Positions 42,483-51,708 of a stretch of 64,000 nucleotides of DNA are shown here, piece by piece. The DNA is taken from NCBI GenBank assembly GCA_016706595.1, contig JADJJH010000002.1, forward strand, positions 558,001 through 622,000. The letters are read 5' to 3'. Numbering within the stretch: position 1 is the first letter of the stretch; the number at the start of each line of letters is the position of its first letter. The position numbers and the translations under genes were made by a program. The notes beneath the pieces were generated by a model. The model was not told where the DNA came from, made no database searches, and was given only the letters and a program-made list of their open reading frames with translations. The DNA is from Bacteroidota bacterium. Lineage in GTDB: Bacteria > Bacteroidota > Bacteroidia > Chitinophagales > Chitinophagaceae.

Positions 42483-42839
42483 ATGGACACTACAGAAAAA
42501 ATATCAAAATTGGATATGCTTGCTAATCAAGTAGAGGCATGTAGCAAAACTTCATTAGAACTTTACAAACTTATGATGATTGAAAAATTCTCTACAGTTG
42601 TGTCTGTTTTTATAAGTCAGGTTTTGATGGTTCTTATTCTGATGGCAGTGATACTTTTTGCCAGCATTGGATTAGCCCTATGGATTGGCCATTATTTTGC
42701 ACAATTGTGGTATGGATTTATTATCCTAGCTGGCATGTATTCACTCATTTTTGCATTCATTTTTCTTGCACGAAAGTCATTGTTATATGGTAAACTTAAA
42801 AATTTGGCAATTCAATTACTCTTAAAAGATAAAGAATGA
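42483..42839 (+). CDS. Small membrane protein (phage-holin-superfamily-like)
   Basis: About 118 residues from ATG at 42483; the frame extends upstream into the hairpin pair, so the later ATG is used. An N-terminal amphipathic part (LDMLANQVEACSKTSLELYKL) precedes two transmembrane helices (VLMVLILMAVILFASIGLAL; IILAGMYSLIFAFIF). The layout recalls the putative 'phage holin family' (DUF1469) proteins, often beside YtxH genes; no lysis role is implied. Stop overlaps the next ATG (ATGA). Confidence 0.6.
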   Translation: MDTTEKISKLDMLANQVEACSKTSLELYKLMMIEKFSTVVSVFISQVLMVLILMAVILFASIGLALWIGHYFAQLWYGFIILAGMYSLIFAFIFLARKSLLYGKLKNLAIQLLLKDKE

Positions 42840-43174
42840 GTTCAAGAGTTCAATACAGCAAAAAGTTAGCGGATGATATTTCGGCTTTGAAACTAAAGCA
42901 AATGCTTGAGTATAGATTATTACAAGCGCAAATGCATACGATGATTGATGATTTAAAGCCTGTCAATCTAATTAAGGGTGCTATTAAGCAAGTGGCTAAT
43001 TCATCAAGTATACAACACGAAGTGGTTGATTATGTGAAAGAGAATTCATTAAAGTTCGTTATTAAAAAATGTGCCGAAATCAAGTCGAATAATAAATTGG
43101 TTAACGTAGCAAGTACTTTACTTGGTTTTGGATTGAAGCGATTTTTGGAAACTAGATCTGAAGAAAAGGACTAG
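42836..43174 (+). CDS. Uncharacterised helical protein of the stress cluster
   Basis: 112 residues, soluble and rich in helices (KLADDISALKLKQMLEYRLL; VDYVKENSLKFVIKKCAEI). No domain recognised. It overlaps the preceding gene by 4 bp (ATGA) and is almost certainly translated with it. In similar clusters a YtxH gene, a DUF1469-like gene and a small helical protein are found together, so a joint role at the membrane is likely. Confidence 0.6.
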   Translation: MSSRVQYSKKLADDISALKLKQMLEYRLLQAQMHTMIDDLKPVNLIKGAIKQVANSSSIQHEVVDYVKENSLKFVIKKCAEIKSNNKLVNVASTLLGFGLKRFLETRSEEKD

Positions 43175-43184
43175 CATTATTCGT

Positions 43185-45218
43185 TTACGGATGTGCCGAG
43201 AAAATGAAATTGTCAATGTTGGCTCCTAATATTGGGTAATCCAATAAATCAACATTGCCATCGCCATTTAAATCTGTAGCTTGATAACCTGAACTAAAAT
43301 TATTGATTTCAGTTTGAAGAATCGGCTCATCTAATAAATCAATATTGTCATCTTGATTTAGGTCGCCCGAGTAAATTGCCCAAACACCGGCACCCATTGG
43401 TATTGCATTATCGCCATAGGTTTTATTTGCAGCATTACTAAAATCATAATTGGCCGGTGTTGAAGAATTGAGGGTAATATATGAGCTACTCCATGTTGTG
43501 ATTGAACTTCGATGTTTAATTACCAAATAGTATATACCACTTAATGAACCACAATTCAAATTCACAATACCATCTGTATGCAGTGTTGTCTTAAATGAGG
43601 CAACCATGGCAAAGGGTGATGCAATATTATGAAGTTCAACTTCTATAGAATCGGCTAGTAAAGTATTCCCAGTAACGCCCGCATTAAATAATACAGGCGT
43701 CATCATATTCGATCCGATATAAAATCCTTGGAAAAATAGTTTGATATTGAGTAGTGAACTACAGCCTATCGAAAGGGCAAGTGTATGCACCGAATCGCAT
43801 CCCAAAGCGGTTGTAAAAGTGTGCTGGTAAATACCACTGGAGGTATAAGTAGTATTTCCATTTTGCACCCAAGTATATGAGGTGCATGCAGTTTCACTTG
43901 ATGAACCTGTCATGCTATCGGGGCTAAATAGTGCACTGATTGTATGTGAAGCAAGTACAGACGAAAAGGTATAATTGCTTACCGCGCCAACCGAAACTCC
44001 ATCTACAAACACATTACTTATATGATAGCAATTTGAGGGTGTAATGGTATACATTTGTGTGCCGCCTATTGGCACCGAACTAGTTCCGGCCGGCGAAATA
44101 CTGCCATGTAAACCGGCACTTGCCGTAATCGAAAATCCGGTATTATTGATGAGTACGCAAACATTGTCGCCAATATAGTTTGGCGTTGCAATATCCTTCA
44201 GGCCATCATTATTAAAATCTGTGCTGATAATGGCATACGGACCATTTGCAATAAAAAAATTAATACCCGGCGCAAATCCTCCTAATCCATTACCTAATAA
44301 AACGGTGATACTATCTGCATACGGATTGGCCGTAGCGATATCCATTTTGCCATCTCCATTATAATCGGCATGCGTAATTCCTAATGGATAGGATCCAGTG
44401 GCGGTGATGCTTGGTGAAGAAAATCCACCTAAGCCATTCCCTAATAAAATAGAAATATTACTCACATCGTAATTGGAAGAAACTAAATCTTGATTCCCAT
44501 CATTATTAAAATCAGCACTGGTAACTCCGTCTGGTCCACTAGGCACAGCGTAATTAGTGGCTAATCCAAACCCGCCTGAACCATTATTTATAAATACGGA
44601 TAAGGTAAATGAGTTTAGGTTTGCTGTTGCAATATCTTTATAACCATCATTATTAAAATCATTAGCAACTAACGACATCACTTGATTGCCGGCAGTATAA
44701 TTCGCGGCAGCACCAAAACTACCCGCGCCATTGCCTAAACGCACTGTAATTGTATTTGAATTGCAGGTGGCAATATCCATATTGCCATCATTATTAAAAT
44801 CGGCACTTATTATTGCATTCGGGCCAACCGCAACACCAAAAGTAGTAGCGGCACCAAAACCTAGTAATCCATTGCCAAGTTTTATTGATATACTGTACAA
44901 GTTAGGATTAATATAAGCTAAATCTTTTTTGCCATCATTATTAAAATCAGCACTCGTTACGCCATTGATATTTGCTGAAGCCGGAATGGTAACCGCAGTC
45001 CCAAAACCACCTAAACCATTCCCCGGTCTTATAGTGATTGAATTCCCATTGAAATTCCCTGAAGCAAAATCCATATTTCCGTCATTATTAAAATCGGCAT
45101 TACATAAGGATGTTGGCGATGAACCAACCGAAAAATAGGTGCCACTTGGGAAAGAAATTTGTGATGTTGCATACAAGCTAAAACAAAGCATAATGCCGAT
45201 AGAAAGAAATTTTTTCAT
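43185..45218 (-). CDS. Secreted FG-GAP/VCBS repeat protein with dockerin-like C-terminus
   Basis: 677 residues. Signal peptide (MKKFLSIGIMLCFSLYATSQ). About eight FG-GAP/VCBS units, each with FNNDGNMDxA and GNGLGGF (residues about 25-370), suggest an integrin-like beta-propeller that binds calcium at DxNNDG loops. Next come a domain with HGSISPAGTSSVPIGGTQMY and a Cys-rich segment (TACTSYTWVQNGN). The C-terminal 75 residues hold two EF-hand-like repeats (DLNQDDNIDLLDEPI and DLNGDGNVDLLDYPI) like dockerins. No clear type IX secretion signal is present, so the route across the outer membrane is open. Gaps between repeats are regular. Confidence 0.8.
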   Translation of the reverse strand: MKKFLSIGIMLCFSLYATSQISFPSGTYFSVGSSPTSLCNADFNNDGNMDFASGNFNGNSITIRPGNGLGGFGTAVTIPASANINGVTSADFNNDGKKDLAYINPNLYSISIKLGNGLLGFGAATTFGVAVGPNAIISADFNNDGNMDIATCNSNTITVRLGNGAGSFGAAANYTAGNQVMSLVANDFNNDGYKDIATANLNSFTLSVFINNGSGGFGLATNYAVPSGPDGVTSADFNNDGNQDLVSSNYDVSNISILLGNGLGGFSSPSITATGSYPLGITHADYNGDGKMDIATANPYADSITVLLGNGLGGFAPGINFFIANGPYAIISTDFNNDGLKDIATPNYIGDNVCVLINNTGFSITASAGLHGSISPAGTSSVPIGGTQMYTITPSNCYHISNVFVDGVSVGAVSNYTFSSVLASHTISALFSPDSMTGSSSETACTSYTWVQNGNTTYTSSGIYQHTFTTALGCDSVHTLALSIGCSSLLNIKLFFQGFYIGSNMMTPVLFNAGVTGNTLLADSIEVELHNIASPFAMVASFKTTLHTDGIVNLNCGSLSGIYYLVIKHRSSITTWSSSYITLNSSTPANYDFSNAANKTYGDNAIPMGAGVWAIYSGDLNQDDNIDLLDEPILQTEINNFSSGYQATDLNGDGNVDLLDYPILGANIDNFIFSAHP

Positions 45219-45553
45219 AGAAGTATATTTAGTTATTACAAATAATTGCGGTTCGCGTTATGGGTCGAATTGCAAAAGGGATTTGTAACAATGGGTTACA
45301 ACGATAATCAAACAGCCAAGATTTATGTCAAGAAGGCAAGCAAGTTGCTTTTAGTTTGAATAGAATTTTGTTTGGCTAATCAAAGGTTGTCAAAAGAATC
45401 GTAATATCCTATTTATTACAGGTAGAACTTTGTTGCATGCAAAACATCAAAACAAATAGAAATCAAATGGCCAAAGCAGTGATCATGAATAGACTAACAA
45501 TAAAAACCAAGCATACGAGTCGAATATCGAAGCATCGGTGTTTGATTGAGGTT
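45219..45553. other. Intergenic, nothing recognised
   Basis: 335 bp between the FG-GAP gene start and the aspS stop. AT-rich, with no tRNA, repeat of the two families, or credible ORF; a GAACTTTG sequence (plus strand near 45424-45431) is one mismatch from a -7 element but leads to no gene. Confidence 0.4.
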
Positions 45554-47290
45554 CTATAATCCTAATTCCTTTTTTTGTATTTCATCTATAGGCCCTGGTG
45601 CATCTAACATTACATCTCTACCGGCGTTATTTTTAGGGAAGGCAATAAAATCTCGAATCGAATCTGTTCCGCCTAATAAAGCACAAAGTCGGTCGAAGCC
45701 TAAAGCAATACCGCCATGTGGTGGTGTTCCATATTCGAAGGCACTTAATAAAAATCCAAATTTTTCATTGGCTTCTTCTTTGCTAAAACCAAGTGCAGCA
45801 AACATTTTTTCTTGCAAATCTTTATTGAAAATACGAATTGAGCCTCCACCTACTTCAGTTCCATTTAATACAAGGTCGTAAGCATTTGCTTTAATTTTTG
45901 CGTACTGACTGATATCGTCCATCAAAGCAATGTGTTCGGGTTTTGGTGAAGTGAAAGGGTGGTGGCAAGCCATGTAACGATTTGTTTCGGCATCATATTC
46001 AAATAATGGAAAATCAATTACCCAAAGCGGTTTAAATACTTCCGGATTACGAAGATTCAATCGATTGCCCATTTCAAGTCGTAATTCGCTTATGGCTTTT
46101 CGCGTAAGTGCTTCATCGCCTGAAAGCAATAAAATAAGGTCACCTGCACTGGCTTCACAATGACCGGCAATTTGTTTTAATTTTTCTTCGTTATAAAATT
46201 TATCAACCGAGCTTTTAAAAGTGCCATCTGTATTACACTTTATATACACTAAACCTTTCATTCCAATTTGAGGACGTTTTACCCAATCGGTAAGTTCATC
46301 AAGTTGTTTACGGGTATATTCACTGCAACTTTTAGCTACTATGCCAACCACCAATTCGGCATCATCAAAAATCGCAAATCCATTTCCTTTTACTTGTTCG
46401 TTGAGTTTTTGAAGCTTCATCTCAAACCGAATATCCGGTTTGTCGTTACCATAATTTTCCATGGCGTGTTCCCATGTCATACGCGGAAAATCTTCTTCAA
46501 AATCAAGCCCTTTTACATCGGCAAAAATGGCTTTAGTCATGCCTTCAAACATTTGTAAAATATCTTCTTGTTCAACGAAACTCATTTCACAATCTATTTG
46601 AGTAAACTCAGGCTGACGATCGGCACGTAAATCTTCATCTCTAAAACATTTTACAATTTGATAGTAGCGGTCGTACCCAGCTACCATCAACAATTGTTTA
46701 AAAAGCTGCGGTGATTGTGGTAAGGCATAAAATTGTCCTTCATGCATCCTACTCGGCACTACAAAATCGCGGGCACCTTCTGGTGTCGATTTGATAAGCA
46801 TAGGTGTTTCTACCTCCATAAATAATTGACTGTCGAGGTAATTTCTAGCGGCTCTGCTAATCAAATATCTGAGCTCTAAATTTTTTCGAATCGTGTCTCT
46901 ACGCAAATCTAAAAATCGATATTTCATTCGTAATTCATCACCGCCATCGGTTTGATCTTCAATGGTAAATGGTGGTGTTTCAGAGCTATTTAAAATACGG
47001 TATTGACTTACTTCTATTTCAATTTCACCGGTAGGGATATTTGCATTTTTATTGCTTCGTTCAATTACCTTACCATGTATTTGTAGTACAAATTCACGCC
47101 CTAGAGGCTGGGCTTCAAGCACTTGGTTTTGGGCTTCATTAAAATACAATTGCGTAATTCCGTAGCGATCACGTAAATCAATAAAAGTAATACTACCAAA
47201 TTTACGAATCGTTTTTACCCACCCAGCCAAGCTAATTTCTTGTCCAATATGAGCTAAGCGTAATTCCCCGCAGGTATGAGTTCTAAACAT
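45554..47290 (-). CDS. aspS: Aspartyl-tRNA synthetase
   Basis: Class II synthetase of 578 residues. OB-fold anticodon-binding domain first (GWVKTIRKFGSITFIDLRDR), then motif 1, motif 2 FRDEDLRADRQPEFTQID, the GAD insertion domain, and motif 3 GIALGFDRL near the C-terminus. The length with GAD domain is the bacterial form. TATATTTG at 47318-47311 lies 20 nt before the ATG. A single gene transcription unit is likely, preceded by the terminator of the gene to its right. Confidence 0.98.
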   Translation of the reverse strand: MFRTHTCGELRLAHIGQEISLAGWVKTIRKFGSITFIDLRDRYGITQLYFNEAQNQVLEAQPLGREFVLQIHGKVIERSNKNANIPTGEIEIEVSQYRILNSSETPPFTIEDQTDGGDELRMKYRFLDLRRDTIRKNLELRYLISRAARNYLDSQLFMEVETPMLIKSTPEGARDFVVPSRMHEGQFYALPQSPQLFKQLLMVAGYDRYYQIVKCFRDEDLRADRQPEFTQIDCEMSFVEQEDILQMFEGMTKAIFADVKGLDFEEDFPRMTWEHAMENYGNDKPDIRFEMKLQKLNEQVKGNGFAIFDDAELVVGIVAKSCSEYTRKQLDELTDWVKRPQIGMKGLVYIKCNTDGTFKSSVDKFYNEEKLKQIAGHCEASAGDLILLLSGDEALTRKAISELRLEMGNRLNLRNPEVFKPLWVIDFPLFEYDAETNRYMACHHPFTSPKPEHIALMDDISQYAKIKANAYDLVLNGTEVGGGSIRIFNKDLQEKMFAALGFSKEEANEKFGFLLSAFEYGTPPHGGIALGFDRLCALLGGTDSIRDFIAFPKNNAGRDVMLDAPGPIDEIQKKELGL

Positions 47291-47310
47291 GAGTCTGATA
47301 TTAAAGGCTG

Positions 47311-47318
47311 CAAATATA
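47311..47318 (-). promoter_or_regulatory. -7 element of aspS
   Basis: Minus strand TATATTTG, exact match, 20 nt before ATG; directly follows the T tract of a terminator (47325-47349), so the upstream transcript ends where the aspS promoter begins. Confidence 0.6.
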
Positions 47319-47322
47319 TACG

Positions 47323-47349
47323 AAAAAGGGCAGTGAATTACTGCCCTTT
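47323..47349 (-). terminator. Terminator of the 47495 outer-membrane gene
   Basis: Stem AAAGGGCAGT / ACTGCCCTTT (47325-47334 and 47340-47349) with TTTTT on the minus strand. It lies just downstream of the family-1 repeat copy B. Confidence 0.7.
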
Positions 47350-47369
47350 ACAATGATATAATTTGAATA

Positions 47370-47488
47370 GGCGTTTTTAAAAATCCCTTAGGCGAGGCTT
47401 TCGAATTTTTCAAAGACTGCGTTTACTATAGTAAATAATGGATTTGCAAAATTCGAATAACGAAGCATAAGGGGTTATTAAAGACGCC
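47370..47488 (+). repeat. Dispersed repeat family 1, copy B
   Basis: 119 bp, same orientation as copy A. Ends GGCGTTTTTAAAAATCCCTTA and TAAGGGGTTATTAAAGACGCC are inverted repeats with few mismatches. Internal GGCGAGGCTTTCG, GACTGCGTTTACT and CGAATAACGAAGC are shared with the other copies. Confidence 0.85.
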
Positions 47489-47494
47489 TAAGAA

Positions 47495-48247
47495 TTACCA
47501 GTAATTTTCTTGTGCCTTATTCTGCTTCCAACGAATATCAAATGCTAAGCCGGTCATTACCAACCAATGGTTTTGATAAAATCTTTTACCATTCATCGGC
47601 ACATTTCTATCTACTTTATATTCATTTCTTAAATAATTAAAACCAAGTCGCCAATTCATCTGACGATTTAATCGAAACGACCCATAAGCTTCTCCCACCA
47701 AGGTTCCGTAACTATCCGAATTTAGTGTGTTTAAATTAAATGCATAAGGTTCAGTTTTGTATTTAACCTCATTTATTTTACCCGGATTGGTTTCGTAGGA
47801 GCGGAAATAGCCCGCTTTTGAATCGCCGAAATTTACACCGCCAATATCCCAATTTACAAAAACATCAACGCCTTTTTTAATATGAATTTTAATGGCAGCA
47901 TAGGCATTTAACGAATTCGTTTGCACTTCGGGCATATACATCGTATCGGCACCGCCCGGATTTAAAGCGGCAAGTTTTGCGCTCGATGTGGTATATTCTC
48001 TTTTTTTAGAACCAAACACATGTGCGCGTAAACCCAATCCAACACTAAGCCATTGTTTTTTTCTACCTATGCCATGTAAGTACTGAATATTTGCATCTGC
48101 ACCCCAATGTGCATTTCCATAATATCCCATACTGCCTGAAACGCCGGCTTCGGCTGTTCGTTTTTTTAATACCTTTCTCATTTGTTGTGCATCCGAAGGC
48201 ATACCCAAGGCTAACAACAAAGCACATACCAATAATTTCTTTATCAT
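47495..48247 (-). CDS. Outer-membrane protein, conjugal-transfer-like barrel
   Basis: 250 residues with signal peptide (LLVCALLLALGMPSDAQ). The mature protein contains GVSGSMGYYGNAHWGADANIQYL, FVNWDIGGVNFGDSKAGYF and WRLGFNYLRNEYKVDRN, regular amphipathic strands as in outer-membrane barrels. C-terminal KAQENYW ends in an aromatic. Possibly related to conjugative-transposon TraO-type proteins, but no other transfer gene is present, so I keep the generic call. Confidence 0.65.
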   Translation of the reverse strand: MIKKLLVCALLLALGMPSDAQQMRKVLKKRTAEAGVSGSMGYYGNAHWGADANIQYLHGIGRKKQWLSVGLGLRAHVFGSKKREYTTSSAKLAALNPGGADTMYMPEVQTNSLNAYAAIKIHIKKGVDVFVNWDIGGVNFGDSKAGYFRSYETNPGKINEVKYKTEPYAFNLNTLNSDSYGTLVGEAYGSFRLNRQMNWRLGFNYLRNEYKVDRNVPMNGKRFYQNHWLVMTGLAFDIRWKQNKAQENYW

Positions 48248-48328
48248 AAAAGTACTTTTGTTCTAAAACTATAAAAGTAAGGTGGTAGCAATAGAATTGC
48301 AACTTTTTTTACAAAAACGAATTTCATA

Positions 48329-50182
48329 CTATGCTATCGGCAAGTGAATGGTCACTTTGGTACCGCAGGCCTCACCGTTTTCATCGTGTAAATCTTCAAA
48401 TTCTATAGGTTGGGCAATTTCTCCATGCGAGAGGCGTAATAAGCGCTCGCCGGTAATTTGTAGGCCCTTTGATTGGTGTTGTTTTAAGCTATTTTTTAAT
48501 TCAGCACTTTTTGCGCGACCAATACCATTATCTGTAATAACACAAATAATTCGATTGTCATCTTTTTCAAATTCTTTGAAATGAATACTTAATACACCAT
48601 GCCCATTTTCTTTGTTCAACAAGCCATGCCATATCGCGTTTTCAATAAAGGGTTGTAATACCATAGAAGGAATTTTATAATTCGCTTGTTCTATCTCTGG
48701 TTCAAGGGTAATACTATACTCAAACCGTTGCGAAAATCGCATAAGTTCTAATTCAAGATAGAGTTTTAGCATCTCCATTTCTTCATCAATATAAATATAA
48801 CTTTGTTGCGATGCATCCAAAATTTTTCGCATCAAGCTTGCAAATTGTGCTAAATAATTACTGGCAATATGGGGTTCGTTTTTTATAATATAATTTCGAA
48901 TCGAGTTGAGCGAGTTGAAGATGAAGTGCGGATTCATTTGCGAACGCAACGATTTTACTTCTAACTCGGTGAGTTGTTGCCTATATTCTGAAGCATTTTT
49001 CTGTTCATGTAATTCAAGGTTATGCTTCTTGTCTTTGTAAGATAAATAAATTAAAAATATCGATAAAAAAGCAAGACATAATGCCACTGCCGAGGCAATC
49101 AGCAACCAGTTTTTTTCTTTGATTTCCTTTTTCTGACTAACCTGTAAATGCTTCAATCGTCGATTTTCTTCATCTTTTATTTGAGTTTCATATCGAGTTT
49201 GAATAAATGCAAGATGCGCAAAGTTTTTATCACTTAAAACCGTATCGCTTAACTCTTTATGTTTGCGTAAATAGTACATGCCGGAATCGTAAATTCTCCT
49301 CGACTCAAAGTTTGTGGCTATCTGATTGTAAATATCACATTCTTCATTTTTATTACCTAAGCTACGGGTTGCATGCAAAGCTTTATGTAAAAACAAAATT
49401 GCGCTATCAGGCTTATCAATTTTTTCGTACACGTTGGCAAAAGCTTTGTACGACAAAATTTGATAGTATACTTCATGATGTAAGCTGGCTATCGAATCGG
49501 CAATATGTAACTCGGCAAAGGCTTTCGAAAAGTTTCTTATTTCGGTATAATACTTGGCAAAATCTACATGAAGTAAAGAAAGTATATTCGGGTCTTTCGA
49601 TCTTTTGGCTAAGTCAAATCCCTTATTCCAATAGTTCAATGCGCCAGAATAATCTTTTCGTGTAAATTGTATCGAGCCCATATTTTCAAGGTTGATAGCT
49701 TGGCCTCGTAACTCTTGTATACTATCATTTAATACGAATGCTTTTTGTAAATATTCAAGCGCCTTATCGTATTCTTTTAATCGAATATAATTTTCGCCAA
49801 TATTGTTATACGAAATACTTAAACCGCGCGTAAACCGAATAGATGAAGCAAGTTGTATAGCTTTCAAATAATAGTCGGCACTATTTTTATAATTGCCCTC
49901 AACGGCTTCTAATATCGCATAATTGATATTGGCCAAACATTCACCTTTTTTAAATCCTAGCTGATTGGCAAGTAGTTCAGTTTCACGAGCATAGGTCCAC
50001 GATCGGGCAGCATTTATTTCCGATAATCGATACGATAGTTTATGCGTGGTAATTACTCTTTGGGTATCGCGTTGCTGATTTTTTTGTAACCAATTTAGTA
50101 AGCTGTCGACATAGGCATTTTGCGCATGCAAACTTGTGGTAAGCAATAACAAATAAAAAAGTAAAATGGGTTTAAGCTGCAT
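48329..50182 (-). CDS. TPR sensor kinase of the LytS/YehU class
   Basis: About 617 residues from ATG at 50182. Signal peptide ending LHAQ, tetratricopeptide repeats from about residue 60 to 310 (periplasmic; e.g. YNNIGENYIRLKEYDKALEYLQ), one transmembrane helix (about 360-385), coiled coil, His_kinase domain (SLRSQMNPHFIFNSLNSIRNYII) and a C-terminal ATPase domain (ITDNGIGRAKS). LytS-type kinases normally pair with a LytTR regulator; none lies beside this gene. TPRs probably sense a partner protein. Confidence 0.9.
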   Translation of the reverse strand: MQLKPILLFYLLLLTTSLHAQNAYVDSLLNWLQKNQQRDTQRVITTHKLSYRLSEINAARSWTYARETELLANQLGFKKGECLANINYAILEAVEGNYKNSADYYLKAIQLASSIRFTRGLSISYNNIGENYIRLKEYDKALEYLQKAFVLNDSIQELRGQAINLENMGSIQFTRKDYSGALNYWNKGFDLAKRSKDPNILSLLHVDFAKYYTEIRNFSKAFAELHIADSIASLHHEVYYQILSYKAFANVYEKIDKPDSAILFLHKALHATRSLGNKNEECDIYNQIATNFESRRIYDSGMYYLRKHKELSDTVLSDKNFAHLAFIQTRYETQIKDEENRRLKHLQVSQKKEIKEKNWLLIASAVALCLAFLSIFLIYLSYKDKKHNLELHEQKNASEYRQQLTELEVKSLRSQMNPHFIFNSLNSIRNYIIKNEPHIASNYLAQFASLMRKILDASQQSYIYIDEEMEMLKLYLELELMRFSQRFEYSITLEPEIEQANYKIPSMVLQPFIENAIWHGLLNKENGHGVLSIHFKEFEKDDNRIICVITDNGIGRAKSAELKNSLKQHQSKGLQITGERLLRLSHGEIAQPIEFEDLHDENGEACGTKVTIHLPIA

Positions 50183-50245
50183 ATCATGAAATGATGTTAA
50201 AGATAATATTTGATATCGAAACAAGAAATTTGCTTTTGGGCGTGT

Positions 50246-50321
50246 CCCCTGTAGTGTCCCGAAAGCATCATGATGCAGTTCTATAAAATAGGTATTGCTC
50301 GCTTCGGTACTACTACAGGGG
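50246..50321. repeat. Inverted repeat with GGGTCGGGCTATC element
   Basis: Perfect 10-bp arms CCCCTGTAGT (50246-50255) and ACTACAGGGG (50312-50321), with further partial pairing inside. It is preceded by GGGCGTGTCC and followed by GGGTCGGGCTATCACTGCAA. I recall that ending as a common dispersed Bacteroidota intergenic sequence. Only one copy in this window. The remaining stretch to 50512 has no gene. Confidence 0.4.
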
Positions 50322-50545
50322 TCGGGCTATCACTGCAATCTTTTGCTCGTACCTCACAAAAGTATTTTCGTTCTATCCCTCACGCGAATTATCGTTATAT
50401 GAATAAGTTATGACCATGAAAAGGTCAAATGTTAGTAGCCTAAAAAGGTACACATAACATGCAACCCTGAAGGGGGCGAACCAAATTCATCTTTATGCAT
50501 ATTCTTTAAACATTGAAATCCTTCGGAGGTGCATCACAAAATGAC

Positions 50546-51325
50546 ATGGCCTTCACCCGTGCTTTAAAAAATCAACGCCTTCATTGTAAAAAAATATTTC
50601 AATGTTTGTTTTTACATTTGCGTGTGGCTCAAAAAAAATCATTTCAACGCATTCTTAAAAAAATTCGCAATTTTCTCCTTGGCTTATTCATAGCGAATTT
50701 TCTTTTTATCATACTTACTAAATGGGTAAACACACCCATCACAACGGTTATGATAGGTTCGTTGCTACAAGGCAATGGTTTACAGCGCGATTATATTGCC
50801 TTTGATGAAATGGGTAAAAACGCAAAACTCGCTGTTATTTGTAGCGAAGATCAATTGTTTCCCGATCATAACGGGTTCGATTGGAGTGCTATCAAAAAGG
50901 CAATTAAATATAATAATAACCCTAAGTACAAAAAAGTAAAAGGTGCAAGTACCATTTCGCAACAAACTGCAAAAAATGTTTTTTTATGGAATGGTAGAAA
51001 TTGGTTTCGTAAAGGATTAGAAGTGTATCATACGTTTATGATTGAATTCATATGGGGTAAGCAACGTATACTCGAAACCTATTTAAATGTAGCCGAAATG
51101 GGAAAAGGTATATTTGGTATTCAAGCGGCTGCCCAATTTTATTTTAAAAAGAATGCCTCGGCACTCACCAAAAGTGAAGCTGCTTGGATAGCCGCTATAT
51201 TACCAAGTCCGGTACGATATAGCGTACAAAAACCAACTTCATTTCTACATAAAAGGCATAACTGGATTGTGCGACAAATGAATCAATTAGATGGGGATCC
51301 TGAAATTATGGCTTTGATAAAATGA
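50546..51325 (+). CDS. mtgA: Monofunctional peptidoglycan transglycosylase
   Basis: GT51 enzyme polymerising lipid II into glycan strands at the inner membrane. Transmembrane helix (about 42-64 of the ATG form), then motif I SEDQLFPDHNGFDW (catalytic Glu), the GASTISQQTAKNVFLW motif, and RILETYLNVAEMG. No transpeptidase domain. The frame opens at TTG 50513; ATG at 50546 gives 259 residues, and GTG at 50621 would give 234, closer to many MtgA lengths, so the start is uncertain. Typical partner of class B penicillin-binding proteins. Confidence 0.92.
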   Translation: MAFTRALKNQRLHCKKIFQCLFLHLRVAQKKSFQRILKKIRNFLLGLFIANFLFIILTKWVNTPITTVMIGSLLQGNGLQRDYIAFDEMGKNAKLAVICSEDQLFPDHNGFDWSAIKKAIKYNNNPKYKKVKGASTISQQTAKNVFLWNGRNWFRKGLEVYHTFMIEFIWGKQRILETYLNVAEMGKGIFGIQAAAQFYFKKNASALTKSEAAWIAAILPSPVRYSVQKPTSFLHKRHNWIVRQMNQLDGDPEIMALIK

Positions 51326-51468
51326 TTGGTTCAAATGGCAAACAATGATAGCGGTACGTAATCAAATCAAGCCGATAATATCAAGAAGTGTTAGCATAAC
51401 GATTTCGCCATTAAGCACTGTTAGCAGCCCAGATTCCAGTATATTCATTGTTTTTTTTGTGCGAATGT

Positions 51469-51708
51469 TCAAAACAAATCTTCCAGCACTTGATTCTTGG
51501 TTAATGAAAAATGTTTAGCAACTTGAGTCATAATCCCATTTAATGTCCCAATCTTTATTGGGCTATGATTGGGTATTACTATGTGATGTTCACCGTTCCT
51601 TTGCGTTGTAATCTTTATGTGACTGCCTCGTTGATTAGTTATTTCATAGCCATACTTTTCTAACAACTTTATTAGTTCCTTACCTGATAAATCCCTCGGA
51701 ACTCTCAT
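51469..51708 (-). CDS. hicA: HicA-type mRNA interferase toxin
   Basis: 79 residues of the HicA/YcfA family with double-stranded-RNA-binding-like fold. ELIKLLEKYGYEITNQRGSH with the catalytic His30 in RGSHIK is present, and HIVIPNHSPIKIGTL matches the central beta-hairpin. It cleaves mRNA when free. The start overlaps the antitoxin stop by 4 bp (ATGA), so antitoxin comes first and the toxin is translationally coupled, the reverse-order HicBA arrangement. Confidence 0.85.
   Translation of the reverse strand: MRVPRDLSGKELIKLLEKYGYEITNQRGSHIKITTQRNGEHHIVIPNHSPIKIGTLNGIMTQVAKHFSLTKNQVLEDLF

Noticed and set aside
49207..49665. 152-codon plus-strand ORF inside the LytS-type kinase
   Set aside because: Shadow of the TPR region; low-information sequence with no signals.
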